Positions 20,819 through 29,527 are shown, counted from the stretch's first letter. The stretch: 47,244 nt of DNA from an uncultured Pelagibacteraceae bacterium (GCA_902588895.1 CACIRC010000009.1:1-47244); one strand, 5' to 3'. Notes: generated by a model not told the origin, from the sequence alone. Numbers and translations: made by a program.

Positions 20819-21398
20819 AGTATTTATCTCCATTTCTTTTAGATAGATCGTCAACAATTGCAGATATGCTGCTATTATTTACTTCAGTACCAATAAGTTT
20901 TTGTAATAACTCAGATGAAGTCTCAATAGCTATTTTATTTATTTTATCTGGTGCATTCTTTCTTAAAGTATCTATTTCTTTTTCAGCCTCAGCAATTTCA
21001 TTATCAATTTGCTTATCAAGAACCTGTTTTTTTGCATCAATGTCTTTTAGTGCATTTTCTCTTGCTTGATTGAAAATGCTATTAGCCTCAAGTTTGCTTT
21101 TAGATATAATTTCATTGTATTCTTTTAGCTTTGCATCACTATCTTCTCTTTGTTTCTCAGCAGCCTCAATATTTTCTAATATTTGAGATTTTCTTGATTC
21201 TAAGTTTTTACTAATTTTTGGTAGTATTAGTTTAGATAAAACTAAATACATAATACCAAAAGTAAGTATTAGCCAAAAAATTTGAGAAACCCAAAACTCT
21301 GGATTTAATTGAGGCATACCTCCGTTTTCAGCTGCAAAAGCTTCTTTAATAAAAAAGAAGCTAAAAAATAATGAATGAAAATATATTTTTTTAACCAT
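20808..21398 (-). CDS. atpF': ATP synthase F0 subunit b'
   Basis: Second peripheral-stalk subunit, typical of photosynthetic bacteria and alphaproteobacteria. From the ATG at 21398 it is 196 residues. A hydrophobic, signal-like head (KEAFAAENGG near residue 20) is followed by the membrane helix (FWVSQIFWLILTFGIMYLVL, about 38-57) and a long coiled coil rich in K, E and A. A TTG 15 bases upstream is in frame but lies within atpE and was not preferred. It is placed directly after atpE, as b' genes usually are, and it overlaps atpF. Confidence 0.9.
   Translation of the reverse strand: MVKKIYFHSLFFSFFFIKEAFAAENGGMPQLNPEFWVSQIFWLILTFGIMYLVLSKLILPKISKNLESRKSQILENIEAAEKQREDSDAKLKEYNEIISKSKLEANSIFNQARENALKDIDAKKQVLDKQIDNEIAEAEKEIDTLRKNAPDKINKIAIETSSELLQKLIGTEVNNSSISAIVDDLSKRNGDKYYGN
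20824..20831 (-). promoter_or_regulatory. Ribosome binding site of atpF
   Basis: GGAGATAA on the minus strand with 9 bases between GGAG and the ATG at 20818. It lies within the b' coding region and decides the atpF start. Confidence 0.6.
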
Positions 21399-21402
21399 CA
21401 AT

Positions 21403-21630
21403 TTAAAACGCAAAGAGTATGATTAACGCAACTACCAATCCGAATAATCCTGTAGCTTCTGCAAGTGCGAAACCTAAAAGCAAGTTAGGAAATTGTTTTT
21501 GTGCTGCAGATGGATTTCTCATTGCACCAGACAAATAATTTCCAAAAATTATTCCGATACCAACACCGGCTCCAGCTAAAGCAATTGCTGCTAAACCTGC
21601 TCCGATCATTTTTGCTGCTTCTAATTCCAT
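21403..21630 (-). CDS. atpE: ATP synthase F0 subunit c
   Basis: Proteolipid that forms the rotor ring. It has 75 residues in two helices joined by the polar loop RNPSAAQKQ. The ion-carrying carboxylate is E58 (GFALAEATGLFG). The residues that mark sodium-binding rings next to this glutamate are not seen, so a proton ring is expected. It is preceded by a full AGGAGG ribosome binding site, which fits the need for many copies of c per enzyme. Confidence 0.96.
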   Translation of the reverse strand: MELEAAKMIGAGLAAIALAGAGVGIGIIFGNYLSGAMRNPSAAQKQFPNLLLGFALAEATGLFGLVVALIILFAF

Positions 21631-21635
21631 TATAT

Positions 21636-21641
21636 CCTCCT
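21636..21641 (-). promoter_or_regulatory. Consensus Shine-Dalgarno of atpE
   Basis: AGGAGG (within GAGGAGGA) on the minus strand ends 5 bases before the atpE ATG. It is the strongest ribosome binding site I saw in the window, where most genes show weak or no match. Confidence 0.75.
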
Positions 21642-21647
21642 CTGTTA

Positions 21648-22382
21648 TTAATGGTGTAAATTTAATGCATCATTTAAATAGATGCAGGTTAAGATTGCAA
21701 AAACATAAGCTTGAAGAAAAGCAACTAAGATCTCCAAACCTGTTAACGCAACCGAAAAACTTAGTGGAAGCCACCCACCAACTATTCCAAGGCTAATTAC
21801 AAAGCCTCCGAAAACTTTCATCATTGTATGACCTGCCATCATATTAGCAAATAATCTAACCGATAAACTTATAGGTCTACTCAAATAAGAAATAATTTCT
21901 ATAACAACAATTAAAGGGAGCAATACTGCAGGTACTCCACTTGGTACAAATAATTTTAAATACCCAAATCCATGTTTAATAAACCCAATCACAGTCACCC
22001 CAATAAATATAAATGATGCAAGCACAAATGTTACAATAATATGACTGGTTACAGTGAAAGTATAAGGTATCATTCCAAACATGTTGCAAAATAAAACAAA
22101 CATGAATAGAGAAAATATAAATGCAAAGTATGGTTTAGCTTTTGATCCAGCAGTATCGCTAATCATTTTGGATACAAAGGTATAGCTAAGTTCTGCTAAT
22201 AATTGAATTTTGTTTGGTAGTATTGAATTTTTTTTTGATCCTAAATTAAAGATTAACAAAACAGATACAGTACTTAAAATCATAAACAAACTTGCGTTCG
22301 TAAACGATATGTCGAATGCTCCAACTTTAATTTCTGGTCCAATTCTATAAACATCGAATTGGGACATAGGATTTGCTGCCAT
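21648..22382 (-). CDS. atpB: ATP synthase F0 subunit a
   Basis: Membrane stator subunit with the proton half-channels, 244 residues and five or six helices. The essential arginine lies in SLSVRLFANMMAGHTMM in the fourth helix. FCNMFGMIPYTFT and the C-terminal FLQAYVFAILTCIYLNDAL are also family marks. It is 9 bases after atpI and 17 before atpE in the F0 operon. Confidence 0.96.
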   Translation of the reverse strand: MAANPMSQFDVYRIGPEIKVGAFDISFTNASLFMILSTVSVLLIFNLGSKKNSILPNKIQLLAELSYTFVSKMISDTAGSKAKPYFAFIFSLFMFVLFCNMFGMIPYTFTVTSHIIVTFVLASFIFIGVTVIGFIKHGFGYLKLFVPSGVPAVLLPLIVVIEIISYLSRPISLSVRLFANMMAGHTMMKVFGGFVISLGIVGGWLPLSFSVALTGLEILVAFLQAYVFAILTCIYLNDALNLHH

Positions 22383-22391
22383 AATATTTAT

Positions 22392-22667
22392 TTATTTTTG
22401 CATTTTTTTTGCAGATCTAATCACATTTGTTATTCCAGCAACTACACCAACAAAAAAAAATATTAATATAAACCAAGGTTTAGTACCAAAGGTCTTGTCA
22501 AAAATAAACCCAATAATTGTCCCCACAGCTACCGCTGACACAAGTTCTGTGCTCAATTTGAATGCAGTGCCTATAGGTGAGGGGTCATTCTTCTTATTGT
22601 AGAGATTTTTCTTTGAAATCTTGCTTTTTGCAATCTCTAAGCGATTTTTGAAAGGGTCTTTTGGCAT
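22392..22667 (-). CDS. atpI: AtpI/AtpZ-like F0 assembly protein
   Basis: A 91-residue protein with a charged N-terminal half and two membrane helices (about 38-57 and 63-82) separated by FDKTFGTKPW. This matches the small AtpI/AtpZ proteins that open F0 operons and help c-ring assembly. It lies immediately before atpB. Identification rests on position and on the two-helix layout, since the family diverges quickly. Confidence 0.85.
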   Translation of the reverse strand: MPKDPFKNRLEIAKSKISKKNLYNKKNDPSPIGTAFKLSTELVSAVAVGTIIGFIFDKTFGTKPWFILIFFFVGVVAGITNVIRSAKKMQK

Positions 22668-22676
22668 TTGTAGAGT

Positions 22677-25250
22677 TTAAGCAACCATACTCTCTGCTTT
22701 TTGTAAATCAACAGCCACAAGCTGACTAATTCCTTTTTGAGGCATAGTCACCCCATATAGTCTGTTCATTTTTGACATGGTTAAAGCATGATGAGTTACA
22801 ATTATAAATTTGGTATTGGTTATTTTTATTAATTCCTCAAGTAGACTACAAAATCTTGTTACGTTAGCATCGTCAAGTGGTGCATCAACCTCATCTAATA
22901 CACATATAGGTGACGGGTTTGTTAAAAATACTGCAAAGATTAAAGAGAGCGCAGTCAATGCTTGTTCACCTCCAGATAACAAAGTTATAGATTGAAGTCT
23001 TTTTCCTGGAGGACTAACCAACATTTCTAAACCCGCTTCAAGTGGATCATCAGAGTCCACTAATTCTAATTTGGCATTTCCACCATTGAAAAGTTTTGTA
23101 TAAACTTCATTAAATTTTCTATTAACTTTTTCAAAAGCTTCAATTAATCTTTCTCTTCCTTTTTGATTAAGTTCATTGATACTATCTTTCAGTTTCACGA
23201 TAGCAGTAACAAGATCCGCACGATCCTGTTCCATTTTTTTTATCTCTTCTTCATATTTACTTGTTTCTTCATCTGCTTTTAAATTTACAGATCCTAATTT
23301 TTCTCTTTCTTGTTTTTTCTTGTCCAAAGCATCTTCTTGATCAACTGGATTTGGAAGTTCTTCTATTCCATTTAAATTTGAATTTTCTAAAATATTATCT
23401 TCATTCAAATTTAGCTCAGAATTAATTCTATCAAGTAGATCACTTTTTCTTTTTTGCAGACCATCAATTGTAGCTCCTGAGCTTGCTTTTCTTTCTCTGA
23501 TTTGAATTGATTGTTCTTGTATTTCATTTAATTGCGTTCTTAACATTTCAATTTTTTGATCTGTTTCATCTATAATTGCTTCATTATCAACTTTTTCTTT
23601 ATCTGAAATTCTTAAATTTTCTGAAATTTGACCTTTTCTTTCAGCCTGTGCTCTAGGTTGATTTTCTAAATCGTTTAATTGTTTTGATAATTTTTGTTTT
23701 CTTTGTGTTAGTTCATTGACCATTTTTTCTGAGTTAGTTAACAAATTTTTCCAACTTTCAATTTCCGTTTCAATAGTTTTAATTCTTTCATTTCTTTTTA
23801 TAGACTCATTTTTAATTGATTGATTTTTACTATATGCATCGGCATATTTTTCTTGGAGTAATTTTATATTTTCTGATTTTTCACTAACTCCTAATAACTC
23901 ACTTCTAGATCTATCATTTTTTAAATCATTTAAAAAACTATCTAGCTCCATGTTACATCTATCCAGAAGTGTTAGTGCTTGATTTAACTCATTACCGTCT
24001 ATTAATTCTTTAACCCTTGATATAGTATTTTTTACATTTCTTATTGGACCAATACTTATATTTACAGTTTCTTCTGCTAAACTGTTCACAACTTCATCAA
24101 CAGTTTTTTGTTCTTCTTTGAGTTTATTTTTTGCATTTTCTAACTCTTCATTAGATAATTTTTCTGTTTCAAAATACTTCGAGTCTGTCTCAATTAATTC
24201 AGTTTTTTCTTCCTTCAATCTTTTTTCATTAGAGTTGGCATCTATAATTATCCCTTTTTCTCTCGTGATATCATCATCAAGTGTTTGAATTGATTTTTTA
24301 ATGCTTTCTATTTCATCTTGAATTCTTGTATTTTCCTCATCTAAACTTTGAAGTTCTAAATTTAGTCTTTGTATCCTAGATAAATTTTCTATATTTTTCT
24401 CTCTTAATGGATTTACTTTATCTGTAGAAGTTTTAATTGAATTTTCTAATTCAGATATTTTGTTATTAAATCCCTCTACTTCTCCTTCTGCCTCAGTATT
24501 TATTTCATTTTCTATTCTAATTTCTTTGTCTATTTCTAATAACTTTAAGTAATATAAACCTGCTTCAATTTTTTTAATTTGATCAGAAATTTGTTTATAT
24601 TTTGTTGCTTCTTCAGCTTGTTTTTGCAGATTTGCTAGTTGTTTTTCTTGTTGTCTTCTTAGCTCATCTGCTCTTTTTAAATTATTTTCAGCAGCACCCA
24701 ATCTTAATTCAGCCTCGTGTCTTCTAACATGTAAACCAGATATTCCTGCAGCTTCTTCTAAGATAGCTCTTCTATCTGTTGGCTTTGCAGTTACTAAAGC
24801 ACCTATTCTTCCTTGGCTAATCATAGATGGAGAGTGTGCACCAGTTGAAAGATCTGCAAAAAACATTTGAGCATCTCTTGCTCTTACCTCTCTATCATTA
24901 ATGTAAAATTTAGATCCTTTATCTTTTTCTATTTTTCTTCTAACTTGAATTTGTTCTAGTTCACGGTATTGGATCGGACCTTCTTTATCTTTATTTTCAA
25001 CTTCAATTGAAACTTCTGCAATATTTTTTGATGCTTTATTAGATGTTCCTGAAAAAATTACATCCTCCATTCCGGATCCACGCATACTTTTTGCAGAGGT
25101 CTCACCCATTACCCATCGTAAAGATTCTACAATATTAGATTTACCACAACCGTTTGGACCCACTATTCCAGTGAGACCATCTTCAATTAAGAAGTTGGTT
25201 TTTTCTGCAAAAGATTTAAATCCATTTAACTGGATTTTTTTAAACTCCAT
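22677..25250 (-). CDS. smc: Chromosome segregation SMC protein, short form without a recognisable hinge
   Basis: SMC ATPase that folds and segregates the chromosome. Head parts are complete: Walker A GPNGCGKS (31-38), QGRIGAL loop (146-152), signature LLSGGEQALTAL (757-768), Walker B ICVLDEVDAPLDD (782-794) and the switch VTHH. Between lie coiled-coil arms. The protein is only 857 residues, against about 1150 for most bacterial SMC. The middle (about 395-450) shows neither the size (about 150 residues) nor the glycine-rich motif of the hinge that joins two monomers. It sits between a DsbA-like gene and the F0 operon. RecN or SbcC are less likely, given the head motifs. Confidence 0.92.
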   Translation of the reverse strand: MEFKKIQLNGFKSFAEKTNFLIEDGLTGIVGPNGCGKSNIVESLRWVMGETSAKSMRGSGMEDVIFSGTSNKASKNIAEVSIEVENKDKEGPIQYRELEQIQVRRKIEKDKGSKFYINDREVRARDAQMFFADLSTGAHSPSMISQGRIGALVTAKPTDRRAILEEAAGISGLHVRRHEAELRLGAAENNLKRADELRRQQEKQLANLQKQAEEATKYKQISDQIKKIEAGLYYLKLLEIDKEIRIENEINTEAEGEVEGFNNKISELENSIKTSTDKVNPLREKNIENLSRIQRLNLELQSLDEENTRIQDEIESIKKSIQTLDDDITREKGIIIDANSNEKRLKEEKTELIETDSKYFETEKLSNEELENAKNKLKEEQKTVDEVVNSLAEETVNISIGPIRNVKNTISRVKELIDGNELNQALTLLDRCNMELDSFLNDLKNDRSRSELLGVSEKSENIKLLQEKYADAYSKNQSIKNESIKRNERIKTIETEIESWKNLLTNSEKMVNELTQRKQKLSKQLNDLENQPRAQAERKGQISENLRISDKEKVDNEAIIDETDQKIEMLRTQLNEIQEQSIQIRERKASSGATIDGLQKRKSDLLDRINSELNLNEDNILENSNLNGIEELPNPVDQEDALDKKKQEREKLGSVNLKADEETSKYEEEIKKMEQDRADLVTAIVKLKDSINELNQKGRERLIEAFEKVNRKFNEVYTKLFNGGNAKLELVDSDDPLEAGLEMLVSPPGKRLQSITLLSGGEQALTALSLIFAVFLTNPSPICVLDEVDAPLDDANVTRFCSLLEELIKITNTKFIIVTHHALTMSKMNRLYGVTMPQKGISQLVAVDLQKAESMVA

Positions 25251-25258
25251 GTACTAAC

Positions 25259-25837
25259 TTATATCAGTTTTTCTAATGCTTTTTTCAAATTTTTATATGT
25301 AAGAGCTTTTTCAAATTTTTTGTTATTTATAATTATCGTAGGAGTTGAGCTAACTTTGAAGTTTTTAGTACCATAGATTCGATCATTTAAAACAAAATCC
25401 TCAATTTTTTTATTGTTTACGCAAGAATCAAAATCAACACTAAAACCTTCATTTTTCAAAAATTTTTGGAGATTTTCATTAGCTTCCTGTATCGAACTTC
25501 CTTTGACCCATTTCTGTTGATTTTCATATAGGCTTTCCAAAATATCAGGGTTTCCATCATTTTTACATTGAGCAACTTTTGATGCGTTAAAGGCTGCAAT
25601 ATCCAATGGAAAATGTCTAAATTCAATCTTAGCGATTCCAGTATCAAGAAAATTTTTTTTAAGATCAGGGAAAACATTTTTGTGAAAATTAGCACAATGA
25701 CTACAAGTTAAAGACTCATATGCTATAATAGTTATTTTTGCATCTTTGTTACCAACAGTTATCCTTTTAATTTCCTCAGCCTGTACATTTAAGACTGTAG
25801 TAAAAAATATTAATAATAAGAATATAATTTTTTTCAT
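25259..25837 (-). CDS. DsbA-like periplasmic thioredoxin-fold protein
   Basis: A 192-residue protein with a signal peptide (residues 1-20, ending VQA) and a thioredoxin-fold domain with CSHC active site (C45-C48 in ESLTCSHCANFH), plus the cis-proline loop SSTPTIII. The inserted helical part (about 90-140) fits the DsbA/DsbG-like group of alphaproteobacteria. Two further cysteines (CKND and SCVNN) may form a structural disulfide. It likely oxidises or isomerises disulfides in exported proteins. It overlaps the dciA end by 4 bases, and smc follows 8 bases later. Confidence 0.9.
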   Translation of the reverse strand: MKKIIFLLLIFFTTVLNVQAEEIKRITVGNKDAKITIIAYESLTCSHCANFHKNVFPDLKKNFLDTGIAKIEFRHFPLDIAAFNASKVAQCKNDGNPDILESLYENQQKWVKGSSIQEANENLQKFLKNEGFSVDFDSCVNNKKIEDFVLNDRIYGTKNFKVSSTPTIIINNKKFEKALTYKNLKKALEKLI

Positions 25838-26322
25838 TTCTCTTTAAAAACCCTGGTTAACTCTGTTAATGATTTTTTAATTTTTTCGTTTTTAACATCT
25901 TTAATTTTATCTTGATATTTACTAATTGCCACATTTTTAACTTTTGTATCACTAGGGCCTGTTATTTCATGTTCATCATCAAAACTTATGAGTTTAAGCT
26001 TTTCAACAACAGAATAGCCAAAAAAATTATTCATTTTATCTAAAATATCTTTTTTCGAGTATTCTACGTCAACTTCATGTCCTCGCCTGACCATAACCAC
26101 TAAGGTGCTAACACCAAATTTATTTGAATTTTTAAATGTTTTTGGATAGCAAATTTTAAATAATTCGCTTCCAACTAAATATTTCCAATTGCTGAGTGTT
26201 TCTGAATATACATGACCTTTTTTATTTATTATTTTTTTGACATTTTTTGGCAAAGTGTCTTTGAAAGATCTTAATCCTTGAATGCTAGCGTTTCTCTGCT
26301 TAGTATTATTTTTAGATTGCAT
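25834..26322 (-). CDS. DciA-like DUF721 protein
   Basis: A 162-residue protein whose central part (about 40-115) fits the DUF721/DciA family: a WKYLVGSELFKICYP motif after a basic segment, then a beta strand region (STLVVMVRRGHEVDVEY) and KDILDKMNNFFGY. DciA is the replicative helicase loader in most bacteria lacking DnaC; the alphaproteobacterial forms are less studied. Its ATG is directly back-to-back with that of mutY (CATATG at 26320-26325). The order DUF721, DsbA-like, smc next to mutY is common in alphaproteobacteria. Function by family only. Confidence 0.75.
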   Translation of the reverse strand: MQSKNNTKQRNASIQGLRSFKDTLPKNVKKIINKKGHVYSETLSNWKYLVGSELFKICYPKTFKNSNKFGVSTLVVMVRRGHEVDVEYSKKDILDKMNNFFGYSVVEKLKLISFDDEHEITGPSDTKVKNVAISKYQDKIKDVKNEKIKKSLTELTRVFKEK

Positions 26323-27309
26323 ATGAAAGATCCAACAATAACAAATAATATTCTTAATTGGTATGATTTAAATAAAAGATCTTTACCTTGGAGAAAGAAT
26401 GTTTCTCAAACAAAAAAGCAATACTACACTTTAGTAAGCGAATTCATGTTGCAGCAAACCCAGGTTGCAACGGTAATACCTTACTTTAACAGATTTATTA
26501 AAAATATTCCTACAATTGAAAAATTATCTAAATATGATGATAGAAAATTAATTAAACTTTGGGAGGGTCTTGGATACTATTCAAGAGTTAGAAATTTAAA
26601 AAGAACAGCTGAAATAGTTGTTAAAAATTTTAATAAAAAAATACCTAGAAATTTTGTAGATTTAAAGTCTCTTCCAGGTATTGGAGATTATACAGCAAGT
26701 GCAATTTCTGCAATTGCATTTAATGAACCAATAATTCCTCTAGATGGTAATATTGAAAGAGTTTTAAAGAGATACTTATTTTTAAAAAAACAAGATCAAA
26801 TAAAAAAAGAAAATTTACACGAGAAGAAAAAAATTTTTGGAACATCTATCAAAAGATCTAGTGATTATGCTCAAGCTTTAATGGAATTAGGAGCACTAAT
26901 TTGTAAACCTGCTAGTCCTAATTGTAAGAACTGTCCATTAGTAAAAAAATGTAAATCGTTTAAAAATAAAAATTTTGATTTAGTAAAATTTAAGAGAAAA
27001 GATAAGGAAACTTTTTACAAGCTAAATGTTTATAAAAAAAATAATCATTATTTATTAATCAAAAATAATAAATTTAATTTTTTGAAAAATTTTAATATCT
27101 TCCCAATGGAGGAAGTAAATAATCCTAAAAATTTTGATAAAGATTTGAATTTCAAAATGTCTAATATGAGTATGAATATTAAAATCGAATTTAAAAATAA
27201 ATACAATTTAAATAAAAATAATTATTGGATTGATCCAACAAAGCTTCAAAATTATACACTGCCAACATTTACAAAAAAGATAGTAAAATTTTTAGAAAGT
27301 CATAAATGA
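26323..27309 (+). CDS. mutY: A/G-specific adenine glycosylase MutY
   Basis: Removes adenine mispaired with 8-oxoguanine. From the ATG at 26323 it is 328 residues. Catalytic E40 is in SEFMLQQTQV, the helix-hairpin-helix is LPGIGDYTASA (117-127), D141 is in PLDGNIERV, and the 4Fe-4S cysteines are C194, C201, C204 and C210 with the expected spacing (6-2-5). A short NUDIX-like C-terminal part follows. A TTG 45 bases upstream is in frame but would lie within dciA and adds no family sequence. It overlaps the next gene by 4 bases. Confidence 0.96.
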   Translation: MKDPTITNNILNWYDLNKRSLPWRKNVSQTKKQYYTLVSEFMLQQTQVATVIPYFNRFIKNIPTIEKLSKYDDRKLIKLWEGLGYYSRVRNLKRTAEIVVKNFNKKIPRNFVDLKSLPGIGDYTASAISAIAFNEPIIPLDGNIERVLKRYLFLKKQDQIKKENLHEKKKIFGTSIKRSSDYAQALMELGALICKPASPNCKNCPLVKKCKSFKNKNFDLVKFKRKDKETFYKLNVYKKNNHYLLIKNNKFNFLKNFNIFPMEEVNNPKNFDKDLNFKMSNMSMNIKIEFKNKYNLNKNNYWIDPTKLQNYTLPTFTKKIVKFLESHK

Positions 27310-28448
27310 AAAAAATAGCAATAATTGGTGCTGGAATTTCTGGTTTATATATTGCCAATTTATTTAAAGATAATAAAGATTATCAGGTTACGATTTATGA
27401 AAAAAGGAATTCAATAGAAATTGAAGAAGGCTATGGAATTCAGTTGTCGGTAAATAGCGTAAAACTTTTAAATAAAATAGGCTTCGCTTCTCTAACTGAA
27501 GAAGAAAAATTTAATCCAAAAAAAATTGATTTTTATGAAACTAAAAATTCAAAAAAAATTTGTGACATAGATATTTCAAAATTTAATTCTAGAGATTATA
27601 AATACACAACATTGAAAAGATCAAAATTACTTCAATTTTTAAAAAAACAAATAAACGAAGATATTATTAAATATAACCACAGTATTGAACAGATTGATTA
27701 CGATAAAGATTCAATAAAATTAATATTTGATAAAAATAAAATAACTTGCGATTACTTAATTATTTCAGACGGAGTGTTTTCTAAAGGGAAGTTATTAATT
27801 TCTACCAATAAATCAAAACCAATTTATAATGATACGATTGCTATCAGGGGCAGTATATCTAGAGAAAATCTACAAAATATAAATGAAGAAAATATTTCTT
27901 TGTTTTTAGGACCGAATTTTCATTATGTTGTTTATCCAATTAATAATGATAAAAATTTAAATTTTATTGGCATTTTAAAACATAAATTAAATTCAAATGA
28001 GCAAGAGAACTACAATCTTTTTACCGAGAGTTCTTTTATAAAAAATATTAAATTTAAATTATCTCAAAAAGTTTCTCAAAGTTTTTTGGAAAGTCTTCAA
28101 AATATTAAATTATTTCCAATATTTGTAAGTAAAAATTTATATAATCCTCCAAAAAATATATTCCTTGTAGGAGATGCATTTTTTGCTTTTTCACCTGCAT
28201 TTGCGCAGGGAGCTTCCCAATCAATTGAGGGAGCTAATGAATTATATGAATGTTTAATAAATAATAATAATTTTTATGACATCAGATTAAAGAGAGTAAA
28301 AATGATTAACAGCAGATCTAATTTCAATCAATTTGCATTCCATTTATCAAATCCAATTATGACCACATTTAGAAATATTTTTTTAAAACTCTTAACTAAT
28401 AATAAAAGATTTTTACAAAGTTATTTGGGTAAAATTTATAAAAGTTAA
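27306..28448 (+). CDS. FAD-dependent monooxygenase (UbiH / salicylate hydroxylase-like)
   Basis: A 380-residue group A flavoprotein monooxygenase. The N-terminal FAD fold is IIGAGISGLY (6-15), the inner motif is DYLIISDGVFSK, and the second FAD motif is FLVGDAFFAFSPAFAQGASQ with D290. NAD(P)H-dependent hydroxylation of an aromatic or isoprenoid ring is the family reaction. Candidates include ubiquinone-ring hydroxylation and salicylate- or zeaxanthin-epoxidase-like activity, which I cannot separate. It starts inside the mutY stop (ATGA) and shares a TTAA stop with the convergent ccrM. Confidence 0.82.
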   Translation: MKKIAIIGAGISGLYIANLFKDNKDYQVTIYEKRNSIEIEEGYGIQLSVNSVKLLNKIGFASLTEEEKFNPKKIDFYETKNSKKICDIDISKFNSRDYKYTTLKRSKLLQFLKKQINEDIIKYNHSIEQIDYDKDSIKLIFDKNKITCDYLIISDGVFSKGKLLISTNKSKPIYNDTIAIRGSISRENLQNINEENISLFLGPNFHYVVYPINNDKNLNFIGILKHKLNSNEQENYNLFTESSFIKNIKFKLSQKVSQSFLESLQNIKLFPIFVSKNLYNPPKNIFLVGDAFFAFSPAFAQGASQSIEGANELYECLINNNNFYDIRLKRVKMINSRSNFNQFAFHLSNPIMTTFRNIFLKLLTNNKRFLQSYLGKIYKS

Positions 28449-29515
28449 TTTTTAGAAATTAATCTTTGTCTTAAATAATCAATAGGATAAGTTCGTCCAT
28501 TTATATCACAATGCCAAAAAGTCCATCCATTGCAGCTTTCAGCTCCTAAAATAGTAGCCGCAACTTTGTGTATAGAACCCTTTGCTTGATTATGTTTTAT
28601 ACTACCATCAGCCATAATTCTGGCTGTTATTTTTTTCTTATTATCAAAAATATTAGTTCCAGGTTTAATTATTTCTAGCTCAACTAATGAACCAAAAGGA
28701 ATTCTTGGTTTTGATCTATTATTTTTTAGCGTATCTAATAAATCATCTTCAATAGGCTTTGTAGTCTTTAAGCGTTGCTCAGCAGCTTTAAAATAATTTT
28801 TTTCTTTTTCTATTCCGAAATAATTTCTTCCTAGTTTTTTTGCTACTGTAGCTGTTGTTCCTGATCCTAAAAAAGGATCAAGTATAAGGTCATTTTTATT
28901 AGATGTAGCTAGTAAAATTCTATGTAGTAGTGCTTCTGGTTTTTGTGTGGAGTGAATTTTTTTTCCATCCTTTTTCAGCCTTTCAGAACCATTGCATATT
29001 GGAAGATCCCAATTAGATCTCATTTGCAAATCATCATTCAAGCATTTTAAAGATTGATAATTGAATGTGTATTTTGATTTTTCATTTTTAGAAGCCCATA
29101 TTAAAGTTTCATGAGCGTTAGTAAAACGTGTTCCTCTAAAGTTTGGCATTGGATTGTTTTTATTCCAAATGACATCGTTTAAAATCCAGAAACCTAAATT
29201 TTGGATTGCTGTACCAACTCTAAAAATATTATGGTAGCTTCCTATAACCCAAATAGCTCCATCTTTTTTTAAAATTCTTTTACATTCACTAAGCCATTCA
29301 TAAGTGAAATCATCATATTTTTTAAAATTTTCAAATTGATCCCACTTATCATTTACCGCACTAACCTTTGATCTATCTGGTCTAGTTAATTCACTTTTTA
29401 ATTGTAAGTTGTAAGGAGGATCAGCAAAAATTAAATCAAAAGTTTCACGTGGAATTTTTTTCAATTCTTCGAGACTATCTCCATTAATTATTTTATTTTT
29501 GAAATCAGTTTTCAT
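28445..29515 (-). CDS. ccrM: CcrM-type adenine DNA methyltransferase (GANTC)
   Basis: Cell-cycle N6-adenine methylase of alphaproteobacteria, beta class, 356 residues. Catalytic DPPY is at 32-35 (FADPPYNLQL) and the SAM motif is DPFLGSGTTATVA (about 213-225). The C-terminal extension (about 266-356), with KGSIHKVAATILGAESCNGWTFW, is the part that sets CcrM apart from other beta-class methylases and helps GANTC recognition. No restriction partner is nearby. It is preceded by a 104-base gap containing a good promoter with three GANTC sites, so self-methylation may control it. Confidence 0.95.
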   Translation of the reverse strand: MKTDFKNKIINGDSLEELKKIPRETFDLIFADPPYNLQLKSELTRPDRSKVSAVNDKWDQFENFKKYDDFTYEWLSECKRILKKDGAIWVIGSYHNIFRVGTAIQNLGFWILNDVIWNKNNPMPNFRGTRFTNAHETLIWASKNEKSKYTFNYQSLKCLNDDLQMRSNWDLPICNGSERLKKDGKKIHSTQKPEALLHRILLATSNKNDLILDPFLGSGTTATVAKKLGRNYFGIEKEKNYFKAAEQRLKTTKPIEDDLLDTLKNNRSKPRIPFGSLVELEIIKPGTNIFDNKKKITARIMADGSIKHNQAKGSIHKVAATILGAESCNGWTFWHCDINGRTYPIDYLRQRLISKN

Positions 29516-29527
29516 TTGTAAAAATTA

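Noticed and set aside
13655..26322. crtE or a rhodopsin gene within the carotenoid region
   Set aside because: I looked for both because they usually accompany crtI-crtB-crtY-blh. All reading frames there are taken up by other identified genes, so neither is present.
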